Shown here piece after piece: positions 57,010 through 64,000 of a stretch of 64,000 bases of DNA (its first letter is position 1; every line of letters starts with the position of its first letter). This DNA is from Cryptomeria japonica (Eukaryota > Streptophyta > Pinopsida > Cupressales > Cupressaceae): the NCBI RefSeq assembly GCF_030272615.1, contig NC_081413.1, forward strand, positions 164,457,080 to 164,521,079, written 5' to 3'. A program made the translations under genes and the position numbers. The notes below the pieces were generated by a model. That model was not told the DNA's origin and ran no database searches. It worked only from the letters and a program-made list of their open reading frames with translations.

Positions 57010-57350
57010 TCACTGGCCCAAATGACATCTAATCTAAGATGTCATCTGCGTTAATGGTTCCCAGTGACATCATTTTTATCTTTGTTTTTTGCATTTCCAT
57101 CGTGGTGTTGGGTTAGGCCGTAGGCCCACCACACACCACATTGTGGTGCATGGTGGGTCTATGACCTTGCCCCGAACTTTGTTTTTCCCTGCATGTTTTT
57201 CTTTGTGAAATGACATTTATGTTGTGTGTGGCGAGATCGTAGGCCCTCCCCACACCACATTGTGGTGTGTGGCAGTTTTGTGACCCTGACAACCACTATC
57301 CTCATTTCATTTCTCTTTGCACTACCTTTGTGGTGTGTGGCGGGTCTGTG
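57010..57350 (+). repeat. Second palindrome cluster
   Basis: ATGACATCT (57,022) pairs with AGATGTCAT (57,037) across six bases. CACACCACATTGTGGTG occurs at 57,132 and 57,251 as nearly perfect palindromes, and a half copy (TTTGTGGTGTGTGGCGGG) follows near 57,327. The surrounding 120-base unit (GTAGGCCCxCC ... GxGACCxTG) is loosely repeated. No gene in 56,460-57,420. Confidence 0.75.
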
Positions 57351-57419
57351 ATCTTGTTCACCACCACTACCATCTTTCACTTTTTTCTTTGCAAGTCAGC
57401 CAAACTTGGTGTTTGGCAG

Positions 57420-57581
57420 GTGTTGGCAACAAGGCATAAAACTAAGAGGGGGGTGAGTTAGTTTGCTCACAAACTTTTCTTAACTCAAAAAAAAATTTAG
57501 ATTTGATTATTAACAATGAAATCATAAATCAACACCACATCAATAACACATATAACACCAAGATTTTTTACATGGAAAACC
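57420..57581 (-). repeat. Stub of a minus-strand copia LTR
   Basis: The stub runs from TGTTGGCAACAAGGCATAAA to CATGGAAAACC. The plan (TGTTGG start, GGGGGGTGAGTTAGT, then ...ACATGGAAAACC) parallels the minus-strand LTRs at 22,968 and 28,838 (GGGGGGTGAATCAGT ... GAGGAAACC). Copia-C has inserted into it; the other half should lie beyond the window. Confidence 0.55.
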
Positions 57582-58641
57582 TGTTGGTATTTTGGATATG
57601 TTGATATGGTTTTGTCATTGATGTCAACACTTATCGACTCTGGTCAGCCTACTGGCACTTGGAGAATTGACAATGTTCACTAGCAAGCAAGTGACTTATG
57701 CACAATCACTGGTATCTTATTCACCGGCAGGATATATTGTTCACTGGCACTTGGAATGACATGGAAAACACTTGGTTATGTCGAAGAAATCATTTGGACA
57801 CTTTGCTTTGGAGATTTGTTCATTGGCATATTCGTGTTTGCATATTTGCTATTACCGGCAAATAGGTCCAAGATAAACATCGGCAAGCTTATCTATTCCA
57901 TATCAGGATGGCACGTTATGGAGATGATTTATTATTATTGTAAATGCATTGAGCTGACATCATGCATCGAATATTGCATTGGTTATTGATTTACTTGTAA
58001 ATTATTTTATTGTTATATCTTTTGTAAAGCCGACGTATACATTTTGGTCCTAGGCTTTGGTATATATGTAAGATCGATATGTGATTGGGAAAAAGATTGT
58101 AATAAGGTATATGCAAGAATAAGGAGAGCAATACACGTAGACATCATTTGAAGGTTGAAGGAAGGTTTTTGTGAAGACATATCAGAACTAAACTGGTACT
58201 GAATCTAGCATATGAAGATGCTATTTTGAGAAGTAAATCATTATTGGATTTAACCATCCAATTGTAGTTAGTGTGACTCCCATTTGTGTTTGAGCAGTGA
58301 GCTTTAGGCGCTTGGCCTTTCTGCATGTGCAGACCCCCTATTGTATACACATACTATCTGTAGTAGTATCATCTGATTGTGGGTAAGGTTTCCCACCGTG
58401 GTTTTTTCCCTTACAGGGTTTCCACACACAAATATTGGTGATATGTGTTCTGGATGTTATTGTCTTTCTATTTCATGGATTAATCTTTACCGGTACTGCA
58501 ATTAACTGATCAACTATCTACCGGCATTAAGTTTGGTTTACCAGTATTAAGCATTAAGTTTGGATAAGTTATTTTTGGTTTGAATTTATTTGACAACTGA
58601 TTCACCCCCCCCCCCCTCTCAGTTGTCTTTGGGACCTAACA
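57582..58641 (+). repeat. Copia-C 5' LTR
   Basis: 1,060 bases from TGTTGGTATTTTGGATATG to GGGACCTAACA. A run of ten C (58,606-58,615) interrupts the TTCACCCCCC...CTCAG block. It matches 63,194 onward. Confidence 0.95.
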
Positions 58642-58660
58642 ATTGGTATCAGAGCCTAGT
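58642..58660 (+). promoter_or_regulatory. Copia-C primer binding site
   Basis: ATTGGTATCAGAGCCTAGT follows the LTR; TGGTATCAGAGC is the canonical complement of initiator tRNA-Met. Confidence 0.93.
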
Positions 58661-58698
58661 CCTCTTTTTGCAGAAGTTTAATAGCTTGAGGAGATCTA

Positions 58699-59775
58699 AT
58701 GTCTTCTAACTATTTCAGGAAGGACAGTCCTAAACTTGATGGAACCAACTATGGCATATGGAAGATCAGGATGGAGACACATCTGAATTGCATTGGAAAG
58801 GACATCTGGGAAGTTACAAAGAATGGCTATACTGCTCCTACTCCCAATCAGCCTAATCCACCAACCTTAGGAAAAGATGAAGAAAATGATTGCAAAGCAA
58901 GAGAAGTACTTTTGAGCACATTATCAGATCAACAAATCATGGGATTATTAGATAGATCTACTACTAAAGCTATTTGGGACCATTTGGAAACATTGAATGA
59001 AGGAAATTCCATAGTCAAAATTGCAAAACTTGAGAGCTTCCGAGTCAAGTATGAAAATCTAAAAATGGAAGAAGATGAAAGGATTTCTACTTTTATGGAA
59101 AGAAATGAAATTTTTTTGGGTATTAAATGTTATGGAGGAACCTTAAGTGAAGATGAAATTCTTTCAAAAGTTTTAAGAGGATTGCCACCGGCATACAAAA
59201 TGAAAGTTACTGCTGTAAATGAGTTAAGAACAATGCCTAATACATCAGTAACTAGAGATACATTGATTGGAAAACTTTTAGCATTTGAAATTGAGGAATT
59301 TGGTCTTGTTGCTACTATAAAGATAGATTTAGCTTTTAAGGCATCAACATCGTCTACATCATTTGACAAGTCTGATTGGAAAGCCTTTTATGCAAGAGAA
59401 CTTGAAGAAAGAAGGAGAGAAAATGAAGAACTTGAAGAACTTGAAGCACTATTCGCAAGGAAAATGCCAAAAGGTCAAGTTGGAAGTAAGTATGAAGGTA
59501 AAGCACCCTTTAAACGTTTTAACTATAATAAGATTGGTCATATGGATTCAAGATGCCCTGATAGACATGCAATATTGAAAGAAGAAGCTAGAAGAACATA
59601 CAAGCCTAACCCTGAATATCAAAGATACAGATTTAAGAAGAATAAAGACAAGTCTTGTTATCTTGTTGATGAAGGAGTCACTGATGATTCTAATGAGGAT
59701 CCGGTAGACAATGGATGGGTATTTGTTGCTATAACAGAAGATCAATCGGCACCTACTGTTCAACCAGTAGAGTAG
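58699..59775 (+). pseudogene. Copia-C gag
   Basis: A 358-codon open frame starts MSSNYFRKDSPKLDGTNYGI. The copia gag core is seen in IWKIRMETHLNCIGKDIWEV, AREVLLSTLSDQQIMGLL, WDHLETLNEGN and KVLRGLPPAYKMKVTAVNEL. The zinc knuckle is degenerate: KRFNYNKIGHMDSRCP near residue 272 has lost two cysteines. An acidic end follows (VTDDSNEDPVDNG). The frame ends in TAG after QPVE but continues in the same frame into protease. The likely ancestral product is one gag-pol polyprotein. It is open yet probably defective because of the knuckle. Confidence 0.9.
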
Positions 59776-61061
59776 GCCCTGGCAGCTAAACTTGAAGTTA
59801 AAGATGAATGGATCATTGATTCAAGATGTTCGCATCATATGACTGGTGATAAAAGTAAATTCTTGACTTTTCAGGAATATAATGGAGGTCTAGTAAGATT
59901 TGGAGATGATAAAGCTTGTTTGTTCAAAGGTAAAGGTACTATATCTCTCGATGGTAAGCATAATACTAACAATGTTTACTATGTTGAAGGTTTAAAGCAT
60001 AATCTTTTGAGTGTTGGTCAATTAGTTGAAAAGGGATTTCAGTTACAATTCAAGAATGGGAAATGCAAAATTATGAACAGAACTTGTTTGGAAATTGCAA
60101 CCGGTAATCAAACTAGAGGTAATATCTTTCATTTGAATAACAATAAAAAGACATGCTTGATTGCGCATATTGATGAAAGTTGTCTATGGCATAAGAGACT
60201 ATGTGATGTAAATTTTGATTGCATTGTGAAAATCAGTACAACTAAAGCAGTTAGAGACTTACCTAAAATTGTTAAGCCTCACAATCTGGTATGTAAGGAA
60301 TGTCAATTTGGAAAACAAGTTAGAGCATCTTTTAGAAGTATTCCAGAAAAATCCAATAATGCTCTTGACTTAATTCATACTGACTTATGTGGTCCACCTA
60401 GAACTAAAAGCTTACAAGGTGATAGATATTTCATGCTAATCATTGATGACTATTCTAGAATGTGTTGGGTTACTTTTCTCAAAGAAAAATCAGAAGCACT
60501 TGGGAAATTCAAGCTATTCAAGGTGATGGTAGAAAATGAAACCGGCAAGAAAATCAAATGTCTGAGATCAGATCAAGGAGGAGAATTTACATCTAAGTAA
60601 TTTAATACATTCTGTGAAGTAAATGGAATCAGAAGACAGTTATCAGCACCCCAGACACCCCAGCAGAATGGAGTTGTAGAAAGAAAAAATAGAACTATCT
60701 TGGATGCAGCTAGAAGTATGTTATCAGAAGCAAATCTATCACATGTATATTGGAGAGAGGCAGTAAGCATAGCAGTCTACATGTTCAACAAAGTTCACAT
60801 CAAAGGTGAAACTGGTAAGAACCCTCATGAACTATGGTTTGGCATTACTCCTACTCTTAAATATTTCAGAATATTTGGATGTAAATGCTATATTAGAAGA
60901 AATGAGTATATTGGCAAATTTGATCCTAGAAGTGATGAAGGAATATTTCTTGGTTATTCATCTAAGAGCAAGGCATATAGATGTTTTAACAAGAGATTGC
61001 AGAAAATTATTGAGAGTACAAATGTAAAAATTGATGAACAGTTTAGAGGAACTTCAAGGTA
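59776..61061 (+). pseudogene. Copia-C protease and integrase
   Basis: WIIDSRCSHHMTGDKSKF at about 59,809 has DSR where DSG is expected in the protease active site. LWHKRLCDVNFDCIVKI and CKECQFGKQVRASF form the integrase zinc-binding region. The catalytic core reads DLIHTDLCGPPRTKS, LIIDDYSRMCWVTFLKE, CLRSDQGGEFTSK and APQTPQQNGVVERKNRT, giving the D, D, E triad. GIFLGYSSKSKAYRCFN near 60,940 marks the C-terminal part. Only two in-frame stops (60,598 and 61,060) occur. Integration activity would need both repaired in evolution, so I treat the copy as inactive. Confidence 0.93.
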
Positions 61062-62290
61062 GATAGACTCTGAACTGGCAATAGAGATACTAACAAATGA
61101 ACCTACACTGGTATCATCTGAAAACTCTACTAAAACTAAAGAACAATAGCAAACAAAGATACCCCAATATGTAAGATTGAAGTATTCTGAAGATCAAATA
61201 ATTGGGAACAAGTATCAAGGAGTTATGACAAGAGGAAGACTAGAAAATGAAGAGGTATGTCTTATTTCTCAAATTGAACCAGCGTCAATTAATGAGGCAT
61301 GTAAAGATAAACACTGAATTAAAGCTATTAGAACAAATTGAGAAGAACAACACATGGACATTAGCTCCCCAGCCTAAAGACAAAAATGTAATTGGAACAA
61401 AATGGGTATTCAAAAACAAACTCAATGAAGATGGTAGGGTAATCAGAAATAAAGCAAGATTAGTGTGTAAGGGATATTCACAGAAAGAAGGAATTGATTA
61501 TGATGAAACCTTTGCACCAGTAGCTATAATTGAGGTAGTCAAATTATTCTTAGCTTTTGCAGCACACAAGAACTACAAAGTATATCAAATAGATATTAAA
61601 TGTGCATTATCTTGAAGAAGAAGTTTACATTGAGCAACCTGATGGATTTTCTTTGACAGATAACAAAGATATTGTTTGCAGGTTAAGGAAAGCTTTGTAT
61701 GGGTTGAAGCAAGCTCCAAGAGCTTGGTATGCTAGATTGGATAAATATCTTTTGAAGATTGGTTTTTCTAAAGGTAATGCTGACAGCAAATTATACTATA
61801 AAGTGACTAATGATGACATCTTGGTTATTGAAGTTTTTGTTGATGATATAATCTTAAGAGGAGAAGATGGATTATGTAAAGACTTTTCTATTGAAATGCA
61901 GCAAGAATTTGAAATGTCTGATTGGAGAGATAAAATTCTTTTTAGGATTGCAGATTTCACAGACTGATAAAGGTACATTCTTGAGTCAATCTAAATACTT
62001 GAAGGAGTTACTAAAGAAATTTGGCATGGAAAACTCTAAACTAGTAAGCACAACTATGACTACAACTAATAAATTATCACTAAGGGATGAATCTACACCT
62101 GTTAATCCGACTAGGTACAAATCTATGATAGGAGGTCTACTATATTTGACGCAAACAAGACCTGATATTATGAATGCAGTATGTATTGTTTCAAGATTTT
62201 AGAATAATCTTAAATAAAATCATGAATCGGCAATAAAAATGATTTTTCCGTACCTACAAGGCACTACAAATCTTGGTTTATGATATCCTA
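61062..62290 (+). pseudogene. Copia-C reverse transcriptase
   Basis: Motifs: QIEKNNTWTLAPQPKDKN, GTKWVFKNKLNEDG, RNKARLVCKGYSQKEG, DETFAPVAIIE, then EEEVYIEQPDGF, ALYGLKQAPRAWYARLDKYL and active-site FVDD at 61,836-61,847. IGEIKFFLGLQISQTDKG and YKSMIGGLLYLTQTRPDI finish the domain. Three frame changes are seen: near 61,310, near 61,605 (a small deletion removes the FLNG part of the usual CAFLNG motif) and near 61,935. Stops occur at about 61,147 and 62,200. Confidence 0.93.
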
Positions 62291-62750
62291 GAGATGAAAA
62301 CTTTGAATTATGTGCATACACAGATGCAAATTGGGCAGGAGATGTAGATGACAGAAAAAGAACCACTAGTAGAGCATTTTTTCTTGGAAGGAGATTAATT
62401 TATTGGTTGAGTAAGAAACAAAGTTGCACATCTTTATCAACAGTAGAATCAGAATATGTTGCAGCAGCAACTAACTGTACACAGGTATTATGGCTTAAGC
62501 AAATATTGAAGGATATAAAGTTAAAATGCAAAGAACCTATAACTATCTATTGTGATAATACAGCAGTAATTGATATATCTAAGAATCCAGTACTACATTA
62601 TAAAACTAAACATGTCTCTATCAAACTAAATTTTCTAAAAGAGAATGTTGAAGAAAAAGAAGTAAAACTAGTTCATGTGAATACTAAAGATTGCAGATAT
62701 TTTCACTAAGCCTTTGCCTAAGGAGACTTTTGAATATCTCAGATATTAGC
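62291..62750 (+). pseudogene. Copia-C RNase H
   Basis: ELCAYTDANWAGDVDDRKRT, SLSTVESEYVAAATNCTQVL and ITIYCDNTAVIDISKNPVLH carry the catalytic D, E and D. KTKHVSIKLNFLKENVEEKE completes the domain. A small shift near 62,690 garbles the usual ADIFTKPL ending (IADIFTKPLPKETFEYLR can be recognised only across frames). The domain is otherwise open from 62,407 to 62,709. Confidence 0.93.
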
Positions 62751-63193
62751 TTGGGGTCATACGCCCACTGGTAGAGACTTAGACAGTTGATGTTTGTCAT
62801 CAACCGGCAGAACTAACAGAGAAATCTTTTACTCCATCTTTGATGAGGAGAGCTACTTCTCAGGGGGAGTAGTTGGTATACTAAATAAGTTGGTATTTTG
62901 TATTTGAACCTGGTTTTTGTATTGCTTTGCCATTTGATGTCAAAGGGGGAGAGATTGATATGGAAAAAGACATGTTACTCCTAGGGGGAGAAACTTTATC
63001 CCTTGGGGAGAGACTTTATCCCTTGGGGAGAGATTGTTATTTTTGGAGAGATTGATTACTCTTTGTACCTAAATTTTGATTTCTGGTTATGATCTATTTT
63101 GGGAGATTGTTGGTTTTTGGTATTTGGCATTTCTGTTTTGGCACTTTGATGGTTTTTCCATCCTGTGTTGCCATCAATGCCAAAGGGGGAGAT
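62751..63193 (+). promoter_or_regulatory. Copia-C 3' UTR with repeated polypurine tracts
   Basis: Purine tracts occur at 62,861 (CAGGGGGAG), 62,941 (CAAAGGGGGAGAGA), 62,981 (CTAGGGGGAGAAA), 63,001 and 63,021 (CTTGGGGAGAGA) and finally 63,181 (CAAAGGGGGAGAT), which abuts the LTR. A decoy GGGAGATTGTTGGT at about 63,101 mimics the true junction. Multiplied purine tracts before the 3' LTR are a known Sirevirus trait. Confidence 0.85.
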
Positions 63194-64000
63194 TGTTGGT
63201 ATTTTGGATATGTTGATATGGTTTTGTCATTGATGTCAACACTTATCAACTCTGGTAAGCCTACTGGCACTTGGAGAATTGACAATGTTCACCAGCAAGC
63301 AAGTAACTTATGCACAATCACCGGTATCTTATTCACCAATAGGATATATTGTTCATCGGCACTTGGAATGACATGGAAAACACTTGGTTATGTCGAAGAC
63401 ATCATTTGGACACTTTGTCTTGGAGATTTGTTCATTGGTATATTCGTGTTTGCATATTTGATGTTATTGGTAAATAGGTTCAGGATAAACACCGGCAGGC
63501 TTATCTATTCCAGATCAGCACGACACGTTATGGAGATGATTTATTATTGTTGTAAATGCATTAAGCTGATATCATGCATCAGATATTGCATTGGTTATTG
63601 ATTTACTTGTAAATTGTTTTATTGTTATATCTTTTGTAAAGCCGACCTATACATTTTGGTCCTAGGCTTTGGTATATATGTAAGATCTTATTTGTAAGAT
63701 CGATATGTGATTGGGAAAAAGATTGTAATAAGGTATGTGTGAGAATAAGCAGATCAATACATGCAGACATCATTTGAAGGTTGAAGGAAGGTTTTTGTGA
63801 AGACATATCAAAACTAAATCGGTACTGGATCCAACATATGAAGATGCTATTTTGAGCAGTACATCATTATTGGATTTAACCATCCAATTGTAGTCAGTGT
63901 GAATCCCATTTATGTTTGAGCAGTTAGCTCTAGGTGCTTGGCCTTTCTGCATGTGTAGACCCCCTATTGTATACACATACTATATGCAGTAGTATCCTCT
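63194..64000 (+). repeat. Copia-C 3' LTR, cut by window end
   Basis: TGTTGGTATTTTGGATATG onward matches 57,582 closely for 807 bases. An insertion of about 16 bases (near 63,687-63,702, a partial local duplication of GTAAGATC) distinguishes it from the 5' LTR. About 250 bases of the LTR should lie beyond the window. Confidence 0.95.

Larger units (their letters stand above)
57582..64000 (+). mobile_element. Ty1/copia element C, nearly complete, 3' LTR cut by window end
   Basis: 5' LTR (57,582-58,641), tRNA-Met primer site, gag, protease, integrase, RT, RNase H, repeated purine tracts and a 3' LTR from 63,194 are present in order. The LTRs are visibly very similar. Gag-pol stays in frame 1 from 58,699 to about 61,310 and returns to it after two shifts, so this is the least decayed autonomous-type element in the window. 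AAACC precedes the 5' LTR and is the predicted target duplication. Repeated purine tracts suggest a Sirevirus relationship (inference). Confidence 0.95.

Noticed and set aside
1-64000. Host protein-coding, tRNA or rRNA genes
   Set aside because: I found no stretch with host-gene features; every frame with recognisable motifs belongs to a retroelement or the viral remnant.

Overview
The window looks like intergenic DNA from a plant with a very large genome. My best guess is a gymnosperm such as a conifer; that is inferred from the style of the repeats, not from any marker gene. I see no host gene, tRNA or rRNA. Nearly all 64 kb can be assigned to LTR retrotransposons nested in one another, plus one LINE fragment and one endogenous pararetrovirus fragment. 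Almost all reading frames are broken, mostly by single nonsense changes.

Layout. 1-5.9 kb: 3' part of a Ty3/gypsy element (integrase, long 3' UTR, polypurine tract, 3' LTR) with a truncated LINE inside the LTR. 6.0-9.5 kb, minus strand: remnant of an endogenous caulimovirid-like pararetrovirus (tRNA-Met primer site, movement protein, capsid-like zinc-finger region). 9.6-55.9 kb: a Ty1/copia element (copia-A) split inside its RNase H region by a second, unusual element. That insertion, 13,570-54,870 (5-bp duplication GTATC), is a Ty3/gypsy element with LTRs of about 6.1 kb. Each LTR holds iterated GC-rich palindromes on both sides of a TATA box and a passenger reading frame of about 1,220 codons. 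Its pol has an RNase H-like domain upstream of RT, while the core of the usual RNase H downstream of RT is missing in frame. Its 5' LTR is split by gypsy-B (19,131-39,396, duplication GTTTG), which lacks RT, RNase H and the integrase core. Gypsy-B is split in turn by a minus-strand non-autonomous LTR element (22,968-29,608, duplication GATAC) and probably by a 3.7-kb solo LTR (30,021-33,716). The 3' giant LTR holds a copia-like solo LTR (52,695-53,738, duplication AATTA). 55.9-57.6 kb: a gypsy 3' end, palindrome clusters and an LTR stub. 57,582-64,000: a comparatively young copia element (copia-C) whose 3' LTR runs off the window.

How it fits together. The insertion order can be read from the target duplications: copia-A is oldest, then the giant-LTR element, then gypsy-B, then the elements inside gypsy-B. 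The main biological point is that three different LTR elements (giant-LTR element, minus-strand element, 3.7-kb candidate solo LTR) each carry a large non-pol reading frame. All three share a short hydrophobic pattern ending in a G-[LI]-[PS]-like turn. At least two also have the layout globular domain, acidic/basic linker, coiled coil. This resembles plant-mobile-domain-type passenger proteins, but that family assignment is inference. The minus-strand element shares its polypurine block with copia-A and copia-C, which suggests it was mobilised in trans by copia enzymes.
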